A stretch of DNA of 64,000 bases, taken from Collimonas sp. OK607 (GTDB lineage Bacteria; Pseudomonadota; Gammaproteobacteria; Burkholderiales; Burkholderiaceae_D). The stretch is taken from NCBI RefSeq assembly GCF_900111995.1, contig NZ_FOKF01000015.1, positions 47,575 through 111,574 on the forward strand. Direction: 5' to 3'. This document shows, one piece after another, positions 56,243 through 64,000 of the stretch. Under the pieces are notes generated by a model that saw only the letters and a program-made list of their open reading frames with translations, made no database searches and was not told the origin of the DNA. Each line of letters begins with the position of its first letter. Position 1 is the stretch's first letter. The position numbers were made by a program, and so were the translations under genes.

Positions 56243-56315
56243 GCAGGTAAGTAAGCAGGTAAGTAAGCAGGTAAGTAAGTAGGTAAGCAAGTAGGTAAGC
56301 AAGTAGGTAAGCAAG
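56237..56315 (+). repeat. 12-bp tandem array across the GH3 stop
   Basis: Six full units and one partial of AAGTAAGCAGGT, drifting to AAGCAAGTAGGT. The first unit supplies the last Lys codon and the TAA stop. Units 1-4 repeat an in-frame TAA. Confidence 0.92.
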
Positions 56316-56319
56316 GCCG

Positions 56320-56366
56320 GGGCGTTGCCGTGACCAGCGATCTCGCTGCTCCGGCAACGCCCTGTT
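56320..56366 (+). terminator. Terminator hairpin after GH3
   Basis: GGGCGTTGCCG (56320-56330) pairs perfectly with CGGCAACGCCC (56352-56362), with an inner AGCGA/TCGCT pair, followed by TGTTT. Confidence 0.7.
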
Positions 56367-56510
56367 TACTGGCGTGGTTCGCGAGGAACTGCTGGAGCAT
56401 CTGCGCCGGATGAAGCCCGGTAGCAGATCGTCCTCGGGCCTGACTTCTTGATGTGTGGCGCGGCCATGCCAGGTTACTCTGCGCAAATCCTTGGCCGCTA
56501 CGACGATAAA

Positions 56511-56747
56511 CTAGTGGTCGGAGCCACCAGGGTTACTGACATTCCATCCTCCTCCGTTCTGGTAGTCGCCACCGCGTCCATCGCCTCGGCTATCGCGAGC
56601 ATCCCCGCTCCTGCCGCGGTCACGGTGTTCAAATCCGTTTCCGCCGCCATAGTAGCCATAACCTCCATCGCCTGGACCGTACGGCCCCGCTACACATCCG
56701 GCGAGGGCTACGGTTGTCAGCGCAAACAAAATAGTGAGACGTTTCAT
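56511..56747 (-). CDS. Small glycine-rich lipoprotein
   Basis: 78 residues from ATG 56747. The signal MKRLTILFALTTVALAGC has a clear lipobox (Cys18). The mature part is low-complexity, rich in Gly, Asp and Arg (GPYGPGDGGYGYYGGG, then SGDARDSRGDGRGGD). I do not recognise a family. Similar short Gly-rich lipoproteins are common in Burkholderiales genomes but uncharacterised. It lies convergent to GH3 and downstream of nothing obvious; a separate promoter in 56748-56914 is expected. Confidence 0.7.
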   Translation of the reverse strand: MKRLTILFALTTVALAGCVAGPYGPGDGGYGYYGGGNGFEHRDRGRSGDARDSRGDGRGGDYQNGGGWNVSNPGGSDH

Positions 56748-56914
56748 GACGAACTCCGTGGCAATTGGTGACAACTGTTTGGACAGCAATGTCTGCCTAC
56801 CGTTCAGATTGGCTAGTGGCGATAACCGCAGTATTTTTTTGCAATATTGCAGAATGCGCGCAGTATGTTGTTTTATTATTAATTAAAGAGAGAGGTGGGT
56901 GACTACAGGCGAAC

Positions 56915-57829
56915 TCATAAAAATTCCTTAACATGCGGAATATTTTCAGCATCATAGACGTCGTAGATTAGTCGAAGCAGCTTCCTGAGCTCTTCCGACT
57001 GGTCCAGAATGCGCACGCTGAAAATGACCGGCGAAATCGTATGTTTTTCGCCGAGTTCCATGTAGCTGACGTCATCCCTTTTCATCCCTTGCACGCTGGC
57101 CGGAACAATCGCGACACCCTGGCCCGCAGCCACAAGACCGATAGCGATTTGCAGCTCCCTGACTTCCAGAATGTTATCCGGCTGTATTGCGCGATCACTA
57201 AATGCCGCTAGCACCTGGTCGGCAAAGCTGGGACGTGGCGCCTTGGGAAAGATAATCAGCGTTTCAGGAAGCAAATCCTTCAGGCTGAGCGGGGTCGTGG
57301 AGGCGGTTAGCGGGTGACCTGCAGGTAACGCCACGATCAACCGTTCCTCACGTAACACAATGCGCCGGATGTTGGGATCCTCATGTCTGATTCGTCCAAA
57401 TCCGACGTCAATGCTGCCGTCCTTTAACGCCTTGATTTGCTCCATGGTGGTCATTTCATGCAGGCTGATTTCAACGGCGTTGTGTTCAGTACGAAAGCGC
57501 CGAATAATTTTTGGCAATATTCCATAAAGCGTCGATGCCACAAATCCGATAGAAAGCGTCCTTTCGATTTTCCCGACCCGTTGCGTCATTGATTTCAGGT
57601 CAGCTGCCTTGCCCAACAGTTGCTGCGCATGCGCGTAAAAAAAGCGGCCTGCTTCGGTGAGGCGCAGTGGACGCGAATCCCTTTCAATCAAAGAGACGCC
57701 CAATTCCTCTTCCAATTGCTGTATTTGCCGACTTAACGGCGGCTGGGCAATAAATAGTCGTTTAGAGGCGCGAGTGAAGTTCTTTTCCTCTGCGACAGCC
57801 ACGAAATAGCGTAAATGGCGCAATTCCAT
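56915..57829 (-). CDS. catR: LysR-type regulator of catechol/benzoate genes (CatR/BenM-like)
   Basis: 304 residues: an N-terminal winged helix MELRHLRYFVAVAEEKNFTRASKRLFIAQPPLSRQIQQLEEELGVSLIERDSRPL and a periplasmic-binding-type effector domain. CatR/BenM proteins sense cis,cis-muconate (and benzoate) and activate the divergent catabolic operon. I chose ATG 57829; the in-frame TTG at 57841 lies within the operator. It is divergent from catB with a 101-bp gap containing an ATAC-N7-GTAT site. Confidence 0.9.
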   Translation of the reverse strand: MELRHLRYFVAVAEEKNFTRASKRLFIAQPPLSRQIQQLEEELGVSLIERDSRPLRLTEAGRFFYAHAQQLLGKAADLKSMTQRVGKIERTLSIGFVASTLYGILPKIIRRFRTEHNAVEISLHEMTTMEQIKALKDGSIDVGFGRIRHEDPNIRRIVLREERLIVALPAGHPLTASTTPLSLKDLLPETLIIFPKAPRPSFADQVLAAFSDRAIQPDNILEVRELQIAIGLVAAGQGVAIVPASVQGMKRDDVSYMELGEKHTISPVIFSVRILDQSEELRKLLRLIYDVYDAENIPHVKEFL

Positions 57830-57833
57830 ATTT

Positions 57834-57848
57834 ATACCCAAAAAGTAT
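57834..57848. promoter_or_regulatory. CatR/BenM binding site
   Basis: ATAC-CCAAAAA-GTAT matches the ATAC-N7-GTAT recognition element described for BenM/CatM. It lies 4 bases upstream of the regulator ATG and 82 upstream of catB, suiting both autorepression and activation of catB. Confidence 0.75.
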
Positions 57849-57930
57849 TGAAACGAGAGTAAATCGGTGTTGGACGGCCCGATTTTGCTGACCTAATCTG
57901 TCGTTACTGACTTAATTATACAAATAAAAT

Positions 57931-59040
57931 ATGATCAAAAGCATAGAAACCATTCTTGTTGATGTACCGACAATACGTCCGCATAAGCTATCGGTAGCGA
58001 CCATGAACGCACAAACGCTGGTACTGGTGCGCGTGGTGTGCGGCGACGGCATTGAGGGTTGGGGCGAGGCGACTACGATCGGCGGCCTGAGCTATGGCGA
58101 AGAGAGCCCGGAGAGTATCAAGACCAATATTGATACCCATATTGCTCCTTTGCTGGTCGGGATGGATGCCAATCAAGTGGCCAAAGCGATGGCAAAGATT
58201 CGCAAAATCATTCAGGGCAACCGCTTTGCAAAATGCGCGATTGAAACGGCTTTATTGGATGCTCAGGCGCGTCGCTTGAATATCCCGCTCAGTGAACTTT
58301 TGGGTGGTCGGGTACGAGATGCTTTGCCCGTCGCATGGACGCTGGCGAGTGGCGATACAAGCAAAGATATTGCTGAAGCCGAAAAAATGCTGGCTCTCCG
58401 CCGCCATCGAATTTTCAAACTCAAGATTGGTCTGCGCTCGGTAGCAGACGATGTCGCCCATGTTCTGGCCATCAAAAAGGCGCTGGGCGATGAAGTCAGC
58501 GTGCGTGTGGACGTGAATCAGGCGTGGAGTGAGCTAGAAGCGGTGAATGGTATCGCGGCTCTGGAAACGGGCGGTATCGATCTGATTGAACAGCCGGTTC
58601 GCGCAGATAACAAAGCTGGACTGGCTCGGCTGGCGCATCGTTTCTCCGTCGCCGTGATGGCTGATGAAGCTTTGCATGGGCCATTAGATGCATTTGATCT
58701 GGCAACAAAAACGGCGGCGGATGTGTTCGCTGTGAAGATCACGCAATCCGGCGGTTTGAGGCCTGCGATTCAGGTCGCCACCGTCGCCCAGCTTGCAGGG
58801 ATCAGTTTGTATGGCGGAACGATGCTGGAAGGCGGCATCGGGACGGCGGCGTCTGCCCATGTTTTTTCAACGTTTAGCGATCTGTCTTACGGCACAGAAC
58901 TCTTCGGACCTTTGTTGCTGACCGAGGAAGTGCTGCGCGAGCCATTGGTCTACAAGGATTTCATGCTTCAGGTTCCGAACAAGCCAGGTTTGGGCGTTGA
59001 AGTCGATCGTGAAAAATTAAATTTCCTGCGTCGCAAATAA
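57931..59040 (+). CDS. catB: Muconate cycloisomerase
   Basis: A 369-residue enolase-superfamily enzyme that lactonises cis,cis-muconate to muconolactone with Mn2+. The barrel carries the KxK base motif (FKLKIG), VRVDVNQAW, IDLIEQPV, VMADEAL and FAVKITQSGG, which hold the Asp/Glu metal ligands and catalytic lysines. The capping domain has the ETILVDVPTIRPHKLSVATM start typical of CatB. First gene of the catBCA-benABCD run; a TCAAACCCTG/TCAAACCTTG tandem pair (59058-59077) lies between it and catC. Confidence 0.95.
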   Translation: MIKSIETILVDVPTIRPHKLSVATMNAQTLVLVRVVCGDGIEGWGEATTIGGLSYGEESPESIKTNIDTHIAPLLVGMDANQVAKAMAKIRKIIQGNRFAKCAIETALLDAQARRLNIPLSELLGGRVRDALPVAWTLASGDTSKDIAEAEKMLALRRHRIFKLKIGLRSVADDVAHVLAIKKALGDEVSVRVDVNQAWSELEAVNGIAALETGGIDLIEQPVRADNKAGLARLAHRFSVAVMADEALHGPLDAFDLATKTAADVFAVKITQSGGLRPAIQVATVAQLAGISLYGGTMLEGGIGTAASAHVFSTFSDLSYGTELFGPLLLTEEVLREPLVYKDFMLQVPNKPGLGVEVDREKLNFLRRK

Positions 59041-59095
59041 GATTGCCTGCAGCGGCTTCAAACCCTGTCAAACCTTGTTAAATCAGGAGAACGAT

Positions 59096-59386
59096 ATGTT
59101 GTTTCATGTGCGGATGGATGTGAATTTGCCGCTGGCCATGCCAGAAAATCAGGCGAATGCGCTGAAGAAAACAGAAAAGGAAATTGCGCAAGGTTTGCAA
59201 GCGAGCGGCAAGTGGCGGCATCTCTGGCGAATCGCCGGCCAGTACGCCAACATCAGTGTTTTCGATGTCGATAGCGTTGACGAATTACATACCCTGATTT
59301 CGACTTTGCCCCTGTTTCCATATATGCAAATTCACATCATGCCTTTGTGTCGTCATCCCTCATCCATTCGGGAAGATGACAAATAA
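59096..59386 (+). CDS. catC: Muconolactone delta-isomerase
   Basis: A 96-residue protein with the full CatC pattern: MLFHVRMDVNLP, EKEIAQGLQASGKWRHLWRIAGQYANISVFDVDSVDELHTLISTLPLFPYMQIHIMPLCRHPSS. It forms a decamer that isomerises muconolactone to beta-ketoadipate enol-lactone. I chose ATG 59096 (AGGAG upstream); the in-frame start at 59075 adds seven unconserved residues. Confidence 0.97.
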   Translation: MLFHVRMDVNLPLAMPENQANALKKTEKEIAQGLQASGKWRHLWRIAGQYANISVFDVDSVDELHTLISTLPLFPYMQIHIMPLCRHPSSIREDDK

Positions 59387-59477
59387 ACGTTCGGTCGGCG
59401 CCCGTTTTTTGCAATACAGCGCAGCAATGAATTTTTCAATATCCCTTTATAACTAACTACGTTTTCAGGAGACAAAA

Positions 59478-60398
59478 ATGACACACACAGAAATCGACGC
59501 TCTGGTAAAGAGCTGGATCATTGATTCCGCTACCCGCGAAGCGAATCCGCGTGTACAGCGCATCGTCCTGCGTTTGGTCGGAGATTTGTGCAAGGCGATT
59601 GAAGACCTCGACATTCAGGCCAGCGAATTCTGGAAGGGGTTGGAATATTTGTCTGCGGCTGGCGCCAGAAACGAGCTTGGTTTGCTTGCGCCGGGTCTGG
59701 GACTCGAGCGGTTTTTTGATATCCGTGCTGACGAAGCTGAGGCAAAGGCAGGACTGACAGGCGGTACGCCACGTACTATCGAAGGTCCTTTATACGTCGC
59801 CGGTGCACCGGAAGGCAAGGGGTTCGCGCGTCTGGACGACGGCACGGAAAGCGATGCTGCAGAAATCCTGTTCATGCAGGGGACAGTGTTTGACGCCAGC
59901 GGCAAACCAATGCCAGGTGCCAAGGTTGAAGTTTGGCACGCTAACTTGCTGGGTAACTATTCTTTCTTTGACCAGTCGCAGTCTGCATTTAATCTGCGTC
60001 GTACGATCATTGCCGACGAAAATGGCAGATACCAGTTCCGTAGCGTTGTGCCTTCTGGATATGGCTGCCCACCCGGCGGATCGACACAGCAGTTATTGGA
60101 TCTGCTGGGTCGCCACGGTCGTCGCCCCGCACACATTCATTTTTTCGTCACCGGCGCCGGCCACCGCAAGTTAACCACCCAAATCAATATTGATGGCGAT
60201 GAATACCTGTGGGACGACTTCGCGTTTGCCAGCCGCGAAGGCCTGGTACCTGCCATACATAAAATTTCCGCCAAGGATCAGCTCGCTGCAAAGGGCTTGA
60301 GCCAGCCTTTCTCATCGATTGATTTTGATTTCCATCTGTACTCGGAAACGCCTGCCGCGCCTGCTGCTGAAGTTGAGCGCATCCGCGCCGCTGGGTAA
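59478..60398 (+). CDS. catA: Catechol 1,2-dioxygenase
   Basis: A 306-residue intradiol ring-cleaving enzyme converting catechol to cis,cis-muconate. The N-terminal helical dimerisation part is followed by the beta-sandwich with Fe(III) ligands Y161 (GNYSFFDQ), Y195 (PSGYGCPPGG), H219 and H221 (RPAHIHFF). RTIEGPLYVAGAPEGKG is the usual active-site loop. Length matches CatA. GGAG lies seven bases before the ATG. Confidence 0.97.
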   Translation: MTHTEIDALVKSWIIDSATREANPRVQRIVLRLVGDLCKAIEDLDIQASEFWKGLEYLSAAGARNELGLLAPGLGLERFFDIRADEAEAKAGLTGGTPRTIEGPLYVAGAPEGKGFARLDDGTESDAAEILFMQGTVFDASGKPMPGAKVEVWHANLLGNYSFFDQSQSAFNLRRTIIADENGRYQFRSVVPSGYGCPPGGSTQQLLDLLGRHGRRPAHIHFFVTGAGHRKLTTQINIDGDEYLWDDFAFASREGLVPAIHKISAKDQLAAKGLSQPFSSIDFDFHLYSETPAAPAAEVERIRAAG

Positions 60399-60452
60399 AA
60401 AAAATGAGCGGTGCTAATCGACCGCCCATTTCTTAAACAGAAGGAAACCATC

Positions 60453-61823
60453 ATGATCCCGATCCATCCTGACAATACGCCAAAGCTGAAAAGCCTGGAC
60501 GACTATCTGATTGAAGATAAAGAAAAAGGCGACTACCGCTTGCATCGCAGCGCCTTTACCGACGAAGCATTGTTCGACCTGGAAATGAAACATATTTTCG
60601 AGGGCAATTGGATTTACCTGGCGCATGAGAGCCAGATTCCTAATAACAATGACTACTACACCACGCATATCGGTCGTCAGCCAGTTTTTATTGCGCGCAA
60701 TCGTCAGGGTGAATTGAATGCATTCATCAATGCCTGTAGCCACCGGGGTGCCCAGTTGTGCCGCCATAAGCGTGGAAACAAGGCCACCTATACCTGCCCG
60801 TTTCATGGTTGGACTTTTAACAATAGCGGCAAACTGCTGAAAGTCAAAGATCCTGAAGATGCCGGCTACCCGGAGTGCTTCAATAAAGAAGGCTCGCATG
60901 ACTTGAAAAAAGTAGCCCGTTTCGAGAGTTATAAAGGTTTTCTGTTTGGCAGCGTGAACGAGAATGTGGCTCCGCTCGCGGAATTTTTGGGTGAGGCCGG
61001 CAAGATCATCGACATGATTGTCAATCAATCCGCGGATGGTCTCGAAGTATTGCGCGGCGCGTCCACTTATACCTTCGAAGGGAACTGGAAGCTGCAAGCT
61101 GAAAACGGCGCGGATGGCTATCACGTCTCGGCCGTACATTGGAACTACGCTGCAACCACCAGTCATCGCAAGGAACAAGAGGCGATGCGTCAGGATAATA
61201 TCCGAGCGATGGATGCCGGTAAGTGGGGGAAGCAGGGCGGCGGATTTTATGCCTTCGACCATGGGCACCTGGTACTGTGGTCGACATGGGCCAACCCGGA
61301 AGACCGTCCGAACTATCCACGCCGTGAAGAATTTTCCAGGAAATTTGGCAAGCCGACCGCCGACTGGATGATCGAGCGCTCACGCAATCTCTGCTTGTAT
61401 CCCAACGTGTACTTGATGGATCAGTTCGGTTCGCAAATTCGCGTGTTGCGTCCGATTTCTGTCAATAAAACAGAAGTTACGATTTATTGCATCGCTCCCA
61501 AAGGCGAATCCGATGAAGCACGCGCACATCGCATCCGCCAATACGAAGATTTCTTCAACGTCAGCGGGATGGCGACACCCGATGATCTGGAAGAGTTCCG
61601 CGCTTGCCAGCAAGGCTTCGCAGGAATTGCTTTGGAATGGAACGACATGTGCCGCGGTTCTCAGCATTGGATCGAGGGCGCGGACGAGGCTGCCAAAGAA
61701 ATCGGCTTGAAACCGGTGATGAGCGGTGTCAAAACTGAAGATGAAGGCCTCTACACCATACAGCATCGCTATTGGCTGGATGTGATGAAAAAAGCCTTGC
61801 GTGAAGAGGGGGGCAAAGCATGA
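60453..61823 (+). CDS. benA: Benzoate 1,2-dioxygenase large subunit
   Basis: 456 residues. The Rieske 2Fe-2S centre is in CSHRGAQLC and CPFHGWTFN, spaced as in the family. The mononuclear-iron site is in [16 protein letters not shown] (two His), with the third ligand further along. It dihydroxylates benzoate to the cis-diol with BenB and BenC. I chose ATG 60453 (AAGGAAACC upstream, family N-terminus); the frame is open back to 60411. benB overlaps its stop by four bases. Confidence 0.96.
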   Translation: MIPIHPDNTPKLKSLDDYLIEDKEKGDYRLHRSAFTDEALFDLEMKHIFEGNWIYLAHESQIPNNNDYYTTHIGRQPVFIARNRQGELNAFINACSHRGAQLCRHKRGNKATYTCPFHGWTFNNSGKLLKVKDPEDAGYPECFNKEGSHDLKKVARFESYKGFLFGSVNENVAPLAEFLGEAGKIIDMIVNQSADGLEVLRGASTYTFEGNWKLQAENGADGYHVSAVHWNYAATTSHRKEQEAMRQDNIRAMDAGKWGKQGGGFYAFDHGHLVLWSTWANPEDRPNYPRREEFSRKFGKPTADWMIERSRNLCLYPNVYLMDQFGSQIRVLRPISVNKTEVTIYCIAPKGESDEARAHRIRQYEDFFNVSGMATPDDLEEFRACQQGFAGIALEWNDMCRGSQHWIEGADEAAKEIGLKPVMSGVKTEDEGLYTIQHRYWLDVMKKALREEGGKA

Positions 61824-62311
61824 AGAACATCAGCCTGGTTGAAATCAATGGCTTTCTATATCGCGAAAGCCGTTTGCTGGACGATGAACAGTGGGATGAA
61901 TGGTTGGAATGCTATGACGTTGATGCCCAGTTCTGGATGCCGTCATGGGATGACGACGATAAATTGGTAACCGATCCGCAACGAGAAATTTCGCTCATTT
62001 TTTATCCCGACAGGCAAGGCCTGGAGGATCGGGTATTCCGTATCAAGACCGAGCGCTCCAGCGCCACCATGCCGGATACCCGCACCAGCCATAACATCGC
62101 GAACGTAGAGTTGGAAAAGCAGGAAGGCGATATTTGCACAGTCCGCTTTAATTGGCACACTCTGAGTCATCGTTATAAAACGAACTATAGCTATTTCGGC
62201 ATGTCGCGATACGTCATCGATTTTTCCGGCGACAGCCCGAAGATTTTGAACAAATACGTGGTGTTGAAAAACGATTACATCAATCAGGTAATCGATGTCT
62301 ATCACATTTAA
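61820..62311 (+). CDS. benB: Benzoate 1,2-dioxygenase small subunit
   Basis: A 163-residue NTF2-like beta subunit. It has [41 protein letters not shown], the [25 protein letters not shown] segment, and the terminal [14 protein letters not shown]. It is structural, forming the alpha3-beta3 oxygenase with BenA. It overlaps benA (ATGA) and precedes benC by 36 bases. Confidence 0.96.
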   Translation: MKNISLVEINGFLYRESRLLDDEQWDEWLECYDVDAQFWMPSWDDDDKLVTDPQREISLIFYPDRQGLEDRVFRIKTERSSATMPDTRTSHNIANVELEKQEGDICTVRFNWHTLSHRYKTNYSYFGMSRYVIDFSGDSPKILNKYVVLKNDYINQVIDVYHI

Positions 62312-62329
62312 CACGTTTCACCTTCGTAA

Positions 62330-63367
<1,038 letters not shown>

Positions 63368-63369
63368 TC

Positions 63370-64000
63370 ATGCATCACTCTCAACGCTTCGAAAACAAGG
63401 TAGTGATTGTGACCGGCGCTGCGCAAGGGATCGGACGGAGTGTCGCGCTAGCAGTCGCGCGTGAAGGCGGGCAAGTGGTTTTGGCCGATCGCTCTGAACT
63501 GGTCAATGACGTTGCCGCTGAAATCAGCGAATTAAAAACGGGAAATAGGGAAAAAGCAATCGTTGCCAATGTCGATTTGGAAACCTATGCCGGCGCGAGA
63601 GAATTGGTCGAAGCGAGCATCAATGCATTCGGGCGAGTCGACATCCTCATTAATAATGTGGGCGGAACGATCTGGGCAAAACCCTATCAGGAATATGAAG
63701 AAGCGCAAATTGAAGCGGAAATTCGCCGCTCTTTGTTCCCGACATTATGGTGCTGTCGTGCTGCATTGCCTGGCATGATCGCGCAAAGGTGTGGCGTCAT
63801 CGTCAATATATCCTCCATCGCGACGCGCGGAATTAATCGCATTCCCTATTCAGCAGCGAAAGGTGGTGTCAATGCGCTCACCGCCAGTCTCGCATTTGAA
63901 CATGCGCAGGATGGCATCCGTGTCAATGCAGTAGCGACGGGAGGGACAGAAGCCCCACCCAGGAAAATACCTCGTAATTCCGATAAGCAGACTAAAGAAG
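63370..64000 (+). CDS. benD: Benzoate cis-diol dehydrogenase (3' partial)
   Basis: 210 codons are visible before the window ends. It is a short-chain dehydrogenase with the cofactor motif VTGAAQGIGRS near the N-terminus, INNVGG, and the catalytic Ser...YxxxK (NISSIATRGINRIPYSAAK). BenD oxidises the benzoate 1,2-diol to catechol with loss of CO2, linking BenABC to CatA. It starts two bases after the benC stop. Confidence 0.95.
   Translation, partial: MHHSQRFENKVVIVTGAAQGIGRSVALAVAREGGQVVLADRSELVNDVAAEISELKTGNREKAIVANVDLETYAGARELVEASINAFGRVDILINNVGGTIWAKPYQEYEEAQIEAEIRRSLFPTLWCCRAALPGMIAQRCGVIVNISSIATRGINRIPYSAAKGGVNALTASLAFEHAQDGIRVNAVATGGTEAPPRKIPRNSDKQTKE

Noticed and set aside
55904..56486. 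Minus-strand frames with Leu-Leu-Thr-Tyr repeats that look like a repeat protein
   Set aside because: They are only the reverse reading of the 12-bp tandem array after GH3; no ribosome site or conserved flanks.

Overview
The window looks like chromosome from a Gram-negative betaproteobacterium, most likely Burkholderiales and possibly Oxalobacteraceae (Collimonas/Herbaspirillum-like). This placement is inferred from protein style, the two Burkholderiales-type porins, the catBCA-benABCD layout and the trxB / ftsK-lolA / rarA / serS backbone. No taxonomic search was possible. It holds about 57 protein genes (the first and last cut by the window edges), one tRNA-Ser, several operator palindromes and dispersed repeat hairpins, and no phage, IS or CRISPR.

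Layout. 1-3.8 kb: end of an enoyl-CoA hydratase, a MarR-GNAT fusion with two operators, two tandem spermidine-synthase-like proteins and a YkgJ-type cysteine-cluster protein. 4-9 kb: SulP anion transporter, a small ribbon-helix-helix protein, an SPL/PA0069-type radical SAM protein behind a perfect LexA box, an Smr-domain protein and trxB. 9.4-14.5 kb: ftsK, lolA, fdxA, rarA. 14.6-33.7 kb: nitrogen and amino-acid scavenging modules inserted between rarA and serS. These are a GntR-controlled porin/NCS1 permease/hydantoin-allantoin racemase operon with a sigma-54-type promoter, a polar amino-acid ABC importer with D-amino-acid dehydrogenase and a racemase-family enzyme under a divergent XRE-cupin regulator, an Xaa-Pro aminopeptidase, and dppABCDF with a second dppA. 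33.8-35.4 kb: serS and tRNA-Ser(CGA).

35.5-49 kb is a hexuronate catabolic locus: lactonase, UxaA/GarD-type dehydratase and ManD on one strand, and a divergent UxuR-like GntR regulator, uxaC, a four-gene ABC importer, uxuB and kdgK on the other. Together these take glucuronate/galacturonate to 2-keto-3-deoxygluconate and its 6-phosphate. A porin and two lipoprotein glycosidases (GH2, GH3) follow at 49.3-56.2 kb and may feed sugars into it. 57-64 kb carries a CatR/BenM regulator and catBCA-benABCD, the benzoate-to-muconolactone part of the beta-ketoadipate pathway.

The most unusual signals are: short tandem duplications that straddle the stop codons of six genes; a PotABCD-like importer inside a uronate operon; an array of four TGGYCNGRCCA sites between manD and its regulator; a perfect SOS box before an uncharacterised radical SAM gene; identical 19-bp palindromes on either side of the SulP gene; and a duplicated 5' leader in front of the GH2 and GH3 genes.
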